A program made the translations under genes and the position numbers. Under the pieces are notes generated by a model. It was not told the origin of the DNA. It saw only the letters and a list, made by a program, of their open reading frames with translations, and made no database searches. Shown one piece after another: positions 18,810 to 29,915 of a stretch of 64,000 nt of DNA. Each line of letters starts with the position of its first letter. Within the stretch, counting starts at the first letter, position 1. Location of the stretch: NCBI RefSeq assembly GCF_000422545.1, contig NZ_AULZ01000009.1, positions 62,001-126,000 on the forward strand. The letters run 5' to 3'. The stretch comes from Desulfocurvibacter africanus subsp. africanus DSM 2603. GTDB lineage: Bacteria > Desulfobacterota > Desulfovibrionia > Desulfovibrionales > Desulfovibrionaceae.

Positions 18810-20141
18810 ATGAGCATTTCCCGTTGCGACCTGCTGCTTCGAGCGGACATCATCGTTACCCAGGACGCCCAAAGACGTATCGTCGAGGGCGGAGCCGTGG
18901 CTATCGACGGCGGCACGATCATCGAGGTCGGCCCCCAAGCCGAACTGGATGCCCGCTGGCAGGCCGAGCGCAGCCTGGATCTCGGCCGGAAGCTGGTCAT
19001 GCCGGGACTCGTCAACGCCCACACGCATGCGAGCATGACCGTGTTCCGCGGCGTGGCCGACGACCTGCCGCTCATGACCTGGCTTACCGAGAACATCTGG
19101 CCGGTGGAGAAAGCGCTCAGCAAGGAGATCATCCACTTTGGCGCTTTGCTGGCCTGCGCCGAGATGATCCGCACCGGCACGACCTGCTTCTGCGACATGT
19201 ACCTGATGGAGGCCGAGACCGCCCGAGCCGTGGACGAAGCCGGCATCAGAGCCGTCCTCGGAGAGGGCATTTTCGCCTTTCCCTCGCCCGCCTACGCCAA
19301 GACCGAAGACGCTTGGCCGATCATTGAGGATCTGCACGCCCGCTACAAGGGTCACGGACACATCCGCACGGCCATCATGCCCCACGCTGTTTACACCACC
19401 ACTCCCGAAATCCTGAAGCGGAGCTGGGAGTTGGCTCAGGCCCACGGCTGCATCTGGAAGACGCACCTCTCGGAATCCGAAACCGAAACCAGGACATCCC
19501 TGGAGCAGTTTGGCCGCCGCCCGCTGGACTACCTGGAAAGCCTGGGCATATCCGGCTCCAAGTGCGTGTTCGCCCATTGCGTGGACCTTACGCCCGAAGA
19601 GATGGCCCGCATGGCCGAAACCGGGGCGCACGTGGTGCACTGCCCGCAAAGCAATATGAAGCTCACCAGCGGCATGGCCCGCATCGAGGACCTGCGCAGA
19701 GCCGGCGTCAACGTCTGCCTGGGTACCGACGGCGCGGCGAGCAACAACGACCTGAACATGTTCCTGGAAATGAACAGCGCGGCCCTGCTGCAGAAGGTGC
19801 GCACCATGGATCCCACGGCTCTGAACGCCCAGGCCGCGCTGGACATGGCCACGGTGAACGGAGCCAAGGCACTGGGATGGGAAGAGTTGGGCTGTCTGGA
19901 GGCGGGCAAGGCCGCGGACCTGATTGCCCTGGATCTGAACCAGCCCAACATGCTGCCCCTGTACAACCCGGTTTCGCACCTGGCCTATGCCGCCAGCGGT
20001 ATGGAGGTCTGCCTGACCATGGTCAACGGCAAAGTGCTTTATGAACACGGCCGCTACGCAACCATGGATATGGACGGGCTGGCACGCGAGGCTGTCAAGG
20101 TTGCCCGTTGGGTCAAGGCCAGGGCGCACAAGACCAATTAA
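18810..20141 (+). CDS. mtaD: 5-methylthioadenosine/S-adenosylhomocysteine deaminase family amidohydrolase
   Basis: This 443-aa amidohydrolase has the metal-binding MPGLVNAHTHASMTVFRGVADD, the ETHLSES-like KTHLSESE, FAHCVDLTPEE and LGTDGAASNN. This is the MtaD/SsnA branch, which deaminates methylthioadenosine or adenosylhomocysteine to inosyl compounds. The start ATG at 18810 fits the family. Its TAA stop (20139-20141) is the left edge of repeat copy C. Confidence 0.9.
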   Translation: MSISRCDLLLRADIIVTQDAQRRIVEGGAVAIDGGTIIEVGPQAELDARWQAERSLDLGRKLVMPGLVNAHTHASMTVFRGVADDLPLMTWLTENIWPVEKALSKEIIHFGALLACAEMIRTGTTCFCDMYLMEAETARAVDEAGIRAVLGEGIFAFPSPAYAKTEDAWPIIEDLHARYKGHGHIRTAIMPHAVYTTTPEILKRSWELAQAHGCIWKTHLSESETETRTSLEQFGRRPLDYLESLGISGSKCVFAHCVDLTPEEMARMAETGAHVVHCPQSNMKLTSGMARIEDLRRAGVNVCLGTDGAASNNDLNMFLEMNSAALLQKVRTMDPTALNAQAALDMATVNGAKALGWEELGCLEAGKAADLIALDLNQPNMLPLYNPVSHLAYAASGMEVCLTMVNGKVLYEHGRYATMDMDGLAREAVKVARWVKARAHKTN

Positions 20142-20266
20142 AGCAGATTGCCTTTAAGACGCCCGCTCCGGCGTTGACGGCGCAAGTGAATTGCGCCTAC
20201 GCCTACGCGGCTGCAAGCCATGCCGACGCACGGCTTGCAGAGCATTTTCAAAAGCAAAATGCCCTG
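20139..20266 (-). repeat. Hairpin-rich 128-bp MITE-like repeat, copy C (reverse, more diverged)
   Basis: The copy begins TAAAGCAGATTGCC, whose first three bases are the TAA stop of the upstream deaminase gene, and ends AAAATGCCCTG in place of AAAATGCTCTA. The GCAAGCCATGC arm pairs with a mutated GCACGGCTTGC. It is the most diverged of the six copies, which suggests an older insertion. Confidence 0.9.
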
Positions 20267-20496
20267 CAACTTGTTGGAAAGCAGGCTGCGGGCCGGGCTG
20301 GCACGCCGGTTGTGAAGCATTCGTCCGCAGCAAATCGCAATTTGCGCAACTGGCGCGGGAAAGCCCCAGCTTGTTTTTCAGAATCCGCCAAGGATTAATG
20401 GCCTTGACAAAGGCCCGGTTGTGATCCATTTACTCCTGTTTTCGAGACTCTGAAGTCAATTCATACGCCGCCTAGGCGGCGAGGAAGGAGGATACG
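20267..20496. other. Upstream region of the PxxKW gene
   Basis: 230 bp without a supported gene. A TTGACA (20404-20409) lies 17 bases before CATTTA (20427-20432), a weak promoter candidate for the next gene. No RNA gene or terminator was seen. Confidence 0.4.
20404..20432 (+). promoter_or_regulatory. Weak candidate promoter for the PxxKW protein gene
   Basis: A perfect TTGACA -35 is followed after 17 bases by CATTTA, a poor -10. It is about 65 bp before the start codon. Read by eye only. Confidence 0.3.
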
Positions 20497-20787
20497 ATGG
20501 CCAAGGCGAAGAAGACTCAGGCCCATATTGACGGTGCCGTGATGACTGACGAGGGCCTCAGCTACAAGGGCTTCATCATGGATCCCATTGTGGAGAAGTG
20601 TGAAGGCTGTGAACGTGCCGTCGCGCACGATGACAAAAAGTACTGCCCAACCTATGCCAAGCCGGCCCAGAAGTGGAACCAAGGCGTGTGCAATTTCGCC
20701 ACCCACGTTCGCGCCGAGGTGACCAAGGAAGGCAAGGTCAAGGTCAACCCCCTCAAGGCCTCCAAGCGCGCGGCCCGCGGCAGGTAG
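20497..20787 (+). CDS. PxxKW family small cysteine-rich protein
   Basis: This 96-aa soluble protein holds four Cys (35, 38, 50, 65) in CEGC..C..C spacing, which probably bind a metal. The name-giving motif PAQKW is at residues 56-60, and a Lys/Arg-rich tail follows. The family is known from sulfate-reducing and related anaerobes; its function is not known to me. A strong GAGGAAGGAGG precedes the ATG, and a good intrinsic terminator follows at 20802, so it is likely a well-expressed single-gene unit. Confidence 0.88.
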   Translation: MAKAKKTQAHIDGAVMTDEGLSYKGFIMDPIVEKCEGCERAVAHDDKKYCPTYAKPAQKWNQGVCNFATHVRAEVTKEGKVKVNPLKASKRAARGR

Positions 20788-20801
20788 ACAACCAGTCTTT
20801 C

Positions 20802-20831
20802 AAGGCGGGTCCGCCAGGGCCCGCCTTTTTC
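20802..20831 (+). terminator. Intrinsic terminator after the PxxKW gene
   Basis: GGCGGG (20804-20809) pairs with CCCGCC (20820-20825), followed by TTTTTC. It lies 17 bp after the stop codon. Confidence 0.85.
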
Positions 20832-20917
20832 ATTGTCCTCGGGGATCTCACCCCTTATCTTGAAGCTAGTTTTTCCTTATCCATTGCCCATGAACTTATC
20901 CCCCAAGGGAGAAACGC

Positions 20918-22147
20918 ATGCTCGATTCGCTCCTTCGCAGGCTTGAGGGCAAGCGCCAGACAGTAATCGAACTGCAGCGCCGCCTGGTGGCCGTTCCCGC
21001 ACTGGGCCCGGATAACGAAGGCCAAGGGGAATGGGCCAAGGCCCAGCTGACCAAGGCCATGCTCGCGGAAATGGGCCTAGGCGTGGACAAGGACATGCAC
21101 GCTCCCGATTCGCGGGTGCCGGACGGCCTGCGCCCGAATTTCACCTGTGTCATTCCCGGCAAGGACAGGAGCAAAACCCTTTGGGTCATCTCGCACCTGG
21201 ACATCGTGCCGCCAGGCGATCTCTCCCTGTGGGAGGGAGATCCCTATGTGTTGCGCGTTGAGGGCGACCAGCTCTACGGACGCGGCACCGAGGACAACAA
21301 TCAGGCCGCGGTTTCCTCACTTATTTTGGCCCAGAGCATCCTGGAGGAGCGGCTCACGCCGCCTATCAACCTGGGTATGCTCTTCGTTGCCGACGAGGAG
21401 ACAGCCAGCAAGTTCGGTCTGGAATACGTCATCAAGCAATATGCGGACTATTTCCACCCCGGCGACCTGTTCCTGGTGCCAGACTTCGGCGGCCCGGATT
21501 CTAGCATGATGGAAGTGGCCGAGAAGAGCATCTTCTGGCTCAAGATTACGGTGTTCGGCAAGCAGTGCCATGCCTCCACGCCCGAGCAGGGCAACAACAC
21601 CCTGGTGGCGGCATCCGACCTCGTGCTGCGCATCCGTGAACTGTACAATATTTTCGATGCGCGCGACGAGATGTTCAATCCGCCTTTCTCCACCTTCGAG
21701 CCCACCAAGAAGGAGGCCAATGTGGAGAACGTGAACACCGTGCCGGGCAAGGATGTTTTCTACGTGGATTGCCGCGTGCTGCCCTGCTATCCCCTGGCGC
21801 AGGTCATGGACAAAATCCGCGAGCTTGGCCGGCAGGTGGAGGCCAAGTACGGCGTGCGCATCGAATACCAGGATGTGCAGCGCGAAGATGCCGCGCCGCC
21901 CACTTCGCCAGAAAGCGAAGTAGTCACGCGCCTGGCCGCGGCCATCCGCAGGATCTACGACGTGGAGCCCAAGCCCACGGGAATCGGAGGAGGCACAGTG
22001 GCCGCCGTGCTGCGTCGCGCCGGCCATCCGGCCGTGGTCTGGTCCACCCTGAACCACAATGCCCATCAGCCCAATGAACACAGTTCCATCACCTTCACCA
22101 TCGGTGACGCCAAAGTCATGGCCGCCATGCTCTGGCCCGAGGGATAG
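20918..22147 (+). CDS. M20 family metallopeptidase / deacylase
   Basis: This 409-aa protein has the M20 metal ligands in SHLDIVPPGD, LYGRGTEDNNQA and ADEETASKFG, and a dimerisation domain near residues 195-310 with KQCHASTPEQGNN. The C-terminal GIGGGTVAAVLRRAGHPAV completes the catalytic half. It belongs to the ArgE/DapE/ACY1 superfamily. The natural substrate (acyl-amino acid or dipeptide) cannot be assigned. The stop is 13 bp before mnmG. Confidence 0.88.
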   Translation: MLDSLLRRLEGKRQTVIELQRRLVAVPALGPDNEGQGEWAKAQLTKAMLAEMGLGVDKDMHAPDSRVPDGLRPNFTCVIPGKDRSKTLWVISHLDIVPPGDLSLWEGDPYVLRVEGDQLYGRGTEDNNQAAVSSLILAQSILEERLTPPINLGMLFVADEETASKFGLEYVIKQYADYFHPGDLFLVPDFGGPDSSMMEVAEKSIFWLKITVFGKQCHASTPEQGNNTLVAASDLVLRIRELYNIFDARDEMFNPPFSTFEPTKKEANVENVNTVPGKDVFYVDCRVLPCYPLAQVMDKIRELGRQVEAKYGVRIEYQDVQREDAAPPTSPESEVVTRLAAAIRRIYDVEPKPTGIGGGTVAAVLRRAGHPAVVWSTLNHNAHQPNEHSSITFTIGDAKVMAAMLWPEG

Positions 22148-22160
22148 CCGCAAGCACGAT

Positions 22161-24053
<1,893 letters not shown>

Positions 24054-24366
24054 TCGGCCGGCATGGATATACCGCGACGAGACGAACAGGAGCTTGTCAC
24101 GCAAGATGGGACGGCCCTGCGGGGAAGCAGGCAAGGCATGCATGGGCAACCTTGATCTTCTCTGTCTTAAGGCTATATTGCCGACAAACATGACTAGTAG
24201 AAATAAATACATAGAGGACTGCGGAACAGAACCGATACGGTCAGGCGGCGGATACAGCCAATCCACAGTACCTTCTCCACGGGTCCTTTCGGGCATCCGC
24301 CACCCGAAAGCCACGCGAATACAATCGCATGGACCTGCCCGACCACCCACAACAAGGAGTACTGGG
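24054..24366. other. Leader region of the CorC-like gene
   Basis: 313 bp without a supported gene. It holds a promoter candidate at 24152-24179 and then about 190 bp of leader. A frame is open across part of it, but the ribosome site at 24352-24359 argues that translation starts at 24367. Confidence 0.45.
24152..24179 (+). promoter_or_regulatory. Candidate promoter upstream of the CorC-like/lnt/prfB string
   Basis: TTGATC (24152-24157) and TATATT (24174-24179) are 16 bases apart. It would give a leader of roughly 180 nt. By eye only. Confidence 0.35.
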
Positions 24367-25218
24367 TTGGACGACAACCAATCAGACAGTATTTGGGTTC
24401 ATATTAAAAACCTCTTCCGCGGCAAGGATGATGAGATGCCGTTGGAAAAGGCGATCCTCGAAGCCAAGGAGGAAGGCGACCTGGCAGCCGAGGACACGAC
24501 CATGCTCCTCAACGTTCTGCGCTTGAGCCGCCTGTCCGTGCACGAAATCATGATCCCGCGCACGGACATGGTTTGCGCCGAAGTGACCGATTCCATCCAG
24601 CAGCTGGGACAGCTTATTGTCGAGCATGGCCATTCCCGCATTCCCATTTATGAGGACGACAAGGACAATATAGTTGGTCTGATCTACACCAAGGACCTTC
24701 TGCCAGCCATGCTGGGCAACAGCAAAGCCGAGTTGACCATCCGTGATATCCTGCGACCGGCCATGTTTGTTCCGGAGAACAAGAACGCGCGCGACATGCT
24801 GCGCGAGTTCCTGGCTCGGCGCATGCACATGGCCATTGCCCTGGATGAATACGGCGGCACCTCCGGCCTGGTAACCCTCGAAGACGTTATCGAGCAGATC
24901 GTGGGTGACATAGAGGACGAGCACGATATCCAGGAGCCGGAGGAAATCCTGTTTCTGGACAACGGCCAGCTACGCGTATCCGGCCGCATGGCTCTCGAGG
25001 ACCTCAACGAGGAAAGCGGCATGCGCTTGTCCTCGGATCAGGTTGAAACCATCGGCGGGTACCTGTGCGAACTCACGGGTCGCGTGCCCCGCAGCGGCGA
25101 TTCCTTCGTCGTGCAAGGACGTAAGATCACCGTGGCGGAAGCAGACAAGAAGCAGGTCAAATGGATCACCATCTCCGCTCCCGAGGCCCTGCCGGCGGGA
25201 GGAACAGACTCACGATGA
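24367..25218 (+). CDS. corC: CorC/HlyC-type CBS-domain protein
   Basis: This protein of about 283 aa has an N-terminal helical region, a CBS pair (IMIPRTDMVCAEVTDSIQQL at about 60-80 and RDILRPAMFVPENKNARDML) and a C-terminal CorC_HlyC domain (LDEYGGTSGLVTLEDVIEQI, QVETIGGYLCELTGRVP). No membrane domain is present, as in E. coli CorC/YbeX, whose gene also neighbours lnt. The start is TTG at 24367, chosen because a perfect AAGGAG lies seven bases before it. The stop overlaps the lnt start as ATGA. Confidence 0.9.
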   Translation: MDDNQSDSIWVHIKNLFRGKDDEMPLEKAILEAKEEGDLAAEDTTMLLNVLRLSRLSVHEIMIPRTDMVCAEVTDSIQQLGQLIVEHGHSRIPIYEDDKDNIVGLIYTKDLLPAMLGNSKAELTIRDILRPAMFVPENKNARDMLREFLARRMHMAIALDEYGGTSGLVTLEDVIEQIVGDIEDEHDIQEPEEILFLDNGQLRVSGRMALEDLNEESGMRLSSDQVETIGGYLCELTGRVPRSGDSFVVQGRKITVAEADKKQVKWITISAPEALPAGGTDSR

Positions 25219-26756
25219 TAACCTGGGCCATGGCTATAGTGGCGGCGTTCGGCGCCTGGGTCGGTTGGGCCAACCCCGTATACCAGGAACCCTTCTTCGC
25301 GCTGCTCTTTCCGGCTGGTCTGGCATGGCTGGCCATCACGGCCGCAAGTCCCCGGCAGGCCCTCAAGCGCGGTTTTCTGACGGCGCTCCTGGCATATAGC
25401 GGATGCCTGTATTGGGTGTTCGTTCCCGTGCATCGCTACGGCAATATCCCGATGGTGTTGGCACTACCCTGCCCGGTGCTCCTGGCCATGTATCTGGCCG
25501 TCTATCCGGCCGTTTTTTGCGGGATGCTGCATTGGGCGAAGTCCAAGCTGTCGCCCCTGGCCCTGGGTCTGTTCGCGGGTCTGCTCTGGGCCAGTCTGGA
25601 ATTGGCCGTGGGCGTCGTCTTCACCGGCTTCCCCTGGCTGCCGCTTGCCGCAGCCATGACCGCACGTCCCTTCGCCATTCAAGCCGCAGCCCTTATCGGC
25701 GGAACAGGTTTGGCGGCTTTACTGGTCACGGCCACGACTTGGTTCGTGCTGCCCGGACGGCGTTTGCCCATCACCTTACCCCGAATTCTGGCCATTCTGT
25801 TGGTGGCAGGGTGGGCAGTCATAGGCATGACACGGCTTGACGATCCGTTGCCCCAAGGCCGCTGGGCCAGAGTTGGCATTGTCCAGGGCAACATCGACCA
25901 GTCCTTGAAATGGGATCCAGGCTATCAGACAGATACGGTCAGCCGGTACATTGATTTGAGTGAGAAACTGGTCAGGCAAAATCCCGTAGATCTGTTGGTA
26001 TGGCCCGAAACGGCCTTGCCATTCTTCCTTCAGGAACTGACTCACGAAGGTGCCCGTGTGCGCAACTTGGCGAGGACGCAGGAGATTCTACTGTTGACCG
26101 GTTCGCCAGCCTACGAATTCGACCTGGCTAACAATCGGTACATCATGTATAATCGTACGTTCTTGCTCGGCCCTCAGGGCGGCACAATGGGCCAGTACGA
26201 CAAGATGCACCTGGTGCCTTTCGGCGAATACGTCCCTTTGGGAGAAATTCTGCCATTGACTAAGCTCGTGCAGGCTGTCGGTGACTTCCGTGAAGGCACG
26301 GACGGACAGCCTCTTGCGGGTGGCAATCTTGCCTTGGGTGTACTCATTTGTTATGAAACGATTTTTCCGGCCCTGGCGCAGGAGCGCGTGACCAAAGGCG
26401 CCAGCGTTCTGGTAAACATGAGCAATGATGCCTGGTTCGGCCAGACCTCGGCGCCACGCCAGCACCTGCAACTGGCCGCTTTGCGGGCGGTGGAGCAAGG
26501 TCGCTACATGATCCGCTCCACAAATACCGGCATCTCCGCCATCATCGACCCACGCGGTCGTATCGTGCAGGAGACCGAGTTGTTCAAGACTGCTAGTTTG
26601 TCTGGAAATATTTCAGCCATATACGAAACCACGGTGTACCATGACCTAGCGTGGCTTTTGCAAAGTGTGATCATCGGCCTGACGCTGCTTCTGGTCGTAT
26701 GGGCCATTTTGCGCGCCAGGCAGGCACAGACGCCCACCGTGACGAGAAATACCTAA
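25215..26756 (+). CDS. lnt: Apolipoprotein N-acyltransferase
   Basis: This 513-aa inner-membrane enzyme N-acylates the lipidated Cys of lipoproteins. Six or so membrane segments fill residues 1-200. The nitrilase-fold domain carries the triad regions WPETALPFF (Glu), YDKMHLVPFGEYVPLG (Lys) and GVLICYETIFP (Cys), then NMSNDAWFG. ATG at 25215 overlaps the corC stop by four bases with GGGAGGAA upstream; a longer in-frame start is not supported. prfB starts one base after its stop. Confidence 0.95.
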   Translation: MITWAMAIVAAFGAWVGWANPVYQEPFFALLFPAGLAWLAITAASPRQALKRGFLTALLAYSGCLYWVFVPVHRYGNIPMVLALPCPVLLAMYLAVYPAVFCGMLHWAKSKLSPLALGLFAGLLWASLELAVGVVFTGFPWLPLAAAMTARPFAIQAAALIGGTGLAALLVTATTWFVLPGRRLPITLPRILAILLVAGWAVIGMTRLDDPLPQGRWARVGIVQGNIDQSLKWDPGYQTDTVSRYIDLSEKLVRQNPVDLLVWPETALPFFLQELTHEGARVRNLARTQEILLLTGSPAYEFDLANNRYIMYNRTFLLGPQGGTMGQYDKMHLVPFGEYVPLGEILPLTKLVQAVGDFREGTDGQPLAGGNLALGVLICYETIFPALAQERVTKGASVLVNMSNDAWFGQTSAPRQHLQLAALRAVEQGRYMIRSTNTGISAIIDPRGRIVQETELFKTASLSGNISAIYETTVYHDLAWLLQSVIIGLTLLLVVWAILRARQAQTPTVTRNT

Positions 26757-26757
26757 C

Positions 26758-27865
26758 ATGTTGCATTATAACGATTTGAAGGCGCGCGGCGCGCAACTGC
26801 TGGACAGCTACGAATCCCTCTGGGGGCGCCTTTGACCATGACCGCGACAATGAGCGCCTGCGCCAGATAGAGGACGCGCTGTCCAAGCCTGGCGCCTGGG
26901 ACAAGCCGGATCGTCTGACGCCCATGCTCCAGGAGAAACGGCAGATCTCCGAAAAGCTGGAGCGTCTGACCGTACTGCACAAGACCAGGCAGGAGGTTGA
27001 GGAGTGGCTTGATCTGGCCCGCGAGGACCAAGCCCAGGAAGTGCTCGCGATCCTGTCCGAACAACTGGATGTCCTCCAGGAGCGGCTCAAGGATGTCGAG
27101 TTGCGAGAGATGCTCGCTGGTCCAGAAGACCAGAACTCGGCCATCATGGAAATCCATTCCGGCGCTGGCGGAACCGAGGCTCAGGACTGGGCCGAAATGC
27201 TCCTGCGCATGTACCGGCGCTGGTCCGAGAGACAGGGCTACAAGGTCAGCATCCTGGACTTTCTGGAAGGCGAAGAGGCTGGGTTCAAAAGCGTGACGGT
27301 GCAGGTCGAAGGCCTATACGCCTACGGAATGCTCAAGGGGGAAAGCGGTATCCACCGGCTCATCCGCATATCGCCTTTCGACACCTCGGGACGCAGGCAT
27401 ACGTCCTTTGCCTCCGTGGCCGTATATCCGGACGTGGGCACGGACATCGATATCGATGTTCGTGAAGAGGACTTACGCATCGATGTCTTCCGCGCTTCCG
27501 GAGCTGGCGGCCAGCACGTGAACAAGACCGAATCTGCGGTGCGTATCACCCATCTGCCGACGGGCGTTGTGGCGCAGTGCCAAAACGAGAAATCCCAGCT
27601 TCGCAACAAGGAAACGGCGCTCAAGATCCTCAAGGCCAGGCTGTATGAGCTTGAGCTCAAGAAGATCGCGGCTGCGCGCCAAGCCGAATACGAATCAAAG
27701 GATACTATCGCCTGGGGCAGCCAGATACGCACGTACACGCTGCAACCTTACAGACTGGTAAAGGATCACAGGACCGGCATGGAGATCGGCGACGTCGAAG
27801 CCGTTCTTAATGGCGAGATAGACCCACTGATACGCAACTTTCTGTTAGAGTTCCATGTCCGCTAG
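26758..27865 (+). CDS. prfB: Peptide chain release factor 2, with programmed +1 frameshift
   Basis: Frame 0 runs from ATG 26758 (MLHYNDLKARG) for 25 codons to an in-frame TGA at 26833. A Shine-Dalgarno-like GGGGG just before CGC CTT TGA C is the classical RF2 frameshift signal. Slipping +1 at CTT skips T26833 and continues from GAC 26834 to the stop at 27863, giving about 368 aa. The shifted frame holds the GGQ region SGAGGQHVNKTESAVRI and the SPF stop-codon-reading motif (ISPFDTSGRRHTSFAS). RF2 reads UGA and UAA, and the slip lets it regulate its own level. The gene overlaps the next one by 11 bp. Confidence 0.96.
26824..26836 (+). promoter_or_regulatory. prfB autoregulatory frameshift site
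   Basis: The sequence is TGGGGGCGCCTTTGAC. A G-run that can pair with the anti-Shine-Dalgarno sits a few bases before CTT-TGA-C, as in most bacterial prfB genes. CGC replaces the usual TAT codon between the G-run and CTT. Confidence 0.9.
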
Positions 27866-28676
27866 CGCATACAGGGAAAAACTGCTCCAGGAACTCGCGG
27901 TGCTTCGCGATGTCGCCGCTACTGCCCTGGGAGAGAGACATGGCCGGGACAGTACGGCCGTGTTCAAGGTGTTCAGCGGTCTATCTCTTGATGTCTGGAC
28001 CCGGTTGGCTTCGGAAGTTGACTCTGGCCCTCTCCTTGCACTTCCGCTTGAGGGCGATATCTACCCGTTCGTTATGCACCTGGTCAGAACCATGGAGGAT
28101 CTCGCCGCTCAGGCGGATTTTGACTCGACGACCGGACTGCCGGGCCGCATAAGTTTCGCCTGGGCGCTGGAAAACGAAGTTGAGCGGGCAGTGCGCAATC
28201 AGACTTCATTAAGTGTGGCTCTCCTCGACATAGATTGGACAGACCGGACAACCGGCATATCCATTCCTGCCGGCGAAGGTCTGGAAGAACTCGTGGCCCA
28301 AGTTGCCGCGATCATAACCGCCGGCCGGCGGAGGTACGATTTTATCGCACGCATGTCCGACAACAGATTCGCACTTTCCTTTCCGGGCATCGGTCTTCAG
28401 CGCACCACGAGCACTCTGGAGAGGCTACAGAACGATGTTTGCACCATGAACGCCCAGGCAGAGCATGTCGCCTGCAACGTGGGCATCGCCAGTATAAAGG
28501 GACGCATCCCCATGACGGGCAAGGAATTTATCGCCCTGGCGGAGAACGCCTTGGCCGAGGCCAAGACAAAGGGAGACAACGCCCTCGTTGCGGCAGCCAT
28601 TCCCGATATCGCCGTGACGCCCAAGTCCACTCTGGTGCATTCGCGGGAAAAGCAGTTCCTCTTTACCGGTTGTTAA
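27855..28676 (+). CDS. Degenerate GGDEF-domain protein
   Basis: This 273-aa protein has a helical N-terminal half (1-110) and a C-terminal GGDEF-like fold starting DFDSTTGLPGRISF and VALLDIDW. The catalytic GGDEF stretch is replaced: the usual RxGGDEF position reads RMSDNRFALSFPG, and the FKxIND helix is lost. It is therefore unlikely to make cyclic di-GMP and may act as a sensor or partner. It starts inside the end of prfB (11-bp overlap) and is 13 bp before the MinD-like ATPase gene. Confidence 0.78.
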   Translation: MSASAYREKLLQELAVLRDVAATALGERHGRDSTAVFKVFSGLSLDVWTRLASEVDSGPLLALPLEGDIYPFVMHLVRTMEDLAAQADFDSTTGLPGRISFAWALENEVERAVRNQTSLSVALLDIDWTDRTTGISIPAGEGLEELVAQVAAIITAGRRRYDFIARMSDNRFALSFPGIGLQRTTSTLERLQNDVCTMNAQAEHVACNVGIASIKGRIPMTGKEFIALAENALAEAKTKGDNALVAAAIPDIAVTPKSTLVHSREKQFLFTGC

Positions 28677-28689
28677 GGAAGCTCTGACC

Positions 28690-29511
28690 ATGGACAACGT
28701 GAACTGCACCTTGAGCATGTCCGTCATGAGCGGCAAGGGAGGCGTCGGGAAGACCAACCTGGCCCTCAACTTGGGGTATGCGCTCTTCAAATCCGGCCAT
28801 CCCCTTATGCTCATGGACTGCGACTTGGGACTGGCCAATCTGGACGTGCTGCTCGGCCTCTCTCCTGACATGAACCTGCAGGATCTGCTCATGCCAGGCG
28901 TGAACATCGCGGATGTGCTCGTGCGCGTGGAGTCAGGCGGTTTCGACTTCTTGCCGGCCACTTCGGGCGTACCTGAACTGGTGGAAATGGACGAAGATCT
29001 CCAGGCCTTGCTCTTCGACAAACTCAAGGCCCTGGCCAAGGGCTACGAGTACATTATCCTTGATCTTGGAGCCGGCATCAGCAAGACGGTCCTGTCCTTC
29101 GCGGCCATGACCCACATGCAAATCGTGGTTATCACGCCCGAGCCCACGTCGCTCACCGACAGCTACGCCATGATGAAAGTGCTCCAGAAGCAGCATGGCA
29201 TCACGGACTTCTATGTGGTCGTTAACCAGATGGCCTCCCCCGAAGAAGGCAAGCTTACCTTCGACCGGCTCAAGGCCGCCTGCAAGCGTTTCCTGTCCAT
29301 CGATATCAAGTATCTTGGCGGCGTCCACCACGACAATGCCATAGTCGAGGCAGTCCGGCGCCAAACGCCCCTGCTCAAACTTACCACCAAGGCGCAGGCC
29401 AGCCAGGACATCAGCGCCCTGGCCAAGCGGATACAAACTCTGCGGGGCGAGAACCTCGTCACGATCTCAAAGACTCCGGCCCTGAGAGACGTCTCCATTG
29501 CTGGGAAATAA
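28690..29511 (+). CDS. MinD/ParA/FlhG family ATPase
   Basis: This 273-aa protein has the deviant Walker A SGKGGVGKTNLALNLG, the switch region MDCDLGLANLDVLLG and IILDLGAGIS, and FVVVNQM-type YVVVNQMASPEEG. The overall form is closest to FlhG/MinD2, which set flagellum number or place cell-pole structures. No flhF, min or flagellar genes are adjacent, so the exact role is open. The conserved part starts at residue 12, so a shorter start at an internal ATG is possible. No C-terminal amphipathic membrane helix is obvious. Confidence 0.85.
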   Translation: MDNVNCTLSMSVMSGKGGVGKTNLALNLGYALFKSGHPLMLMDCDLGLANLDVLLGLSPDMNLQDLLMPGVNIADVLVRVESGGFDFLPATSGVPELVEMDEDLQALLFDKLKALAKGYEYIILDLGAGISKTVLSFAAMTHMQIVVITPEPTSLTDSYAMMKVLQKQHGITDFYVVVNQMASPEEGKLTFDRLKAACKRFLSIDIKYLGGVHHDNAIVEAVRRQTPLLKLTTKAQASQDISALAKRIQTLRGENLVTISKTPALRDVSIAGK

Positions 29512-29638
29512 TAAATACTTGACGAAATTAGCTTCTTTTCGGCATGTACGCATATGATATGGGGCTACGCCCAATAATTCGCCTCAGGCTGACCCTAGGC
29601 GGCACACCTCAAGCAAGCCATAAGCGAGGGCAAGAGCC

Positions 29639-29914
29639 ATGAACAAAAGCGAACTGATCAAGACGCTTGCCGAAGACAAGGATATTCATGTCGATGAGGC
29701 CTCCAAAATCGTCAATGCCTTCGTGGACTCCATCAAGGACTCCTTGCTCCAAGGCGAGCGGGTGGAGATTCGCGGTTTCGGCAGTTTCAAGATTAAGGAA
29801 TATAAAGGCTATACAGGACGCAACCCCAAGACCGGCGACATCGTCGATGTTGAGCCCAAGCGGCTGCCCTTCTTTCGACCTGGTAAGGAATTGAAGGAGT
29901 TCCTGAATAGCTGA
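29639..29914 (+). CDS. HU/IHF family DNA-binding protein
   Basis: This 91-aa protein is typical in size and has the helical start MNKSELIKTLAEDKD, GERVEIRGFGSFKIKEY and the DNA-binding arm GRNPKTGDIVDVEPKRLPFFRPGK. The arm sequence is between HU and IHF types; the subunit type cannot be decided from sequence. It starts after a 127-bp gap and ends one base before the UshA-like selenoprotein gene. Confidence 0.92.
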   Translation: MNKSELIKTLAEDKDIHVDEASKIVNAFVDSIKDSLLQGERVEIRGFGSFKIKEYKGYTGRNPKTGDIVDVEPKRLPFFRPGKELKEFLNS

Positions 29915-29915
29915 T

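Noticed and set aside
18738-20129. 463-aa minus-strand frame opposite mtaD
   Set aside because: Antisense shadow of a clear amidohydrolase.
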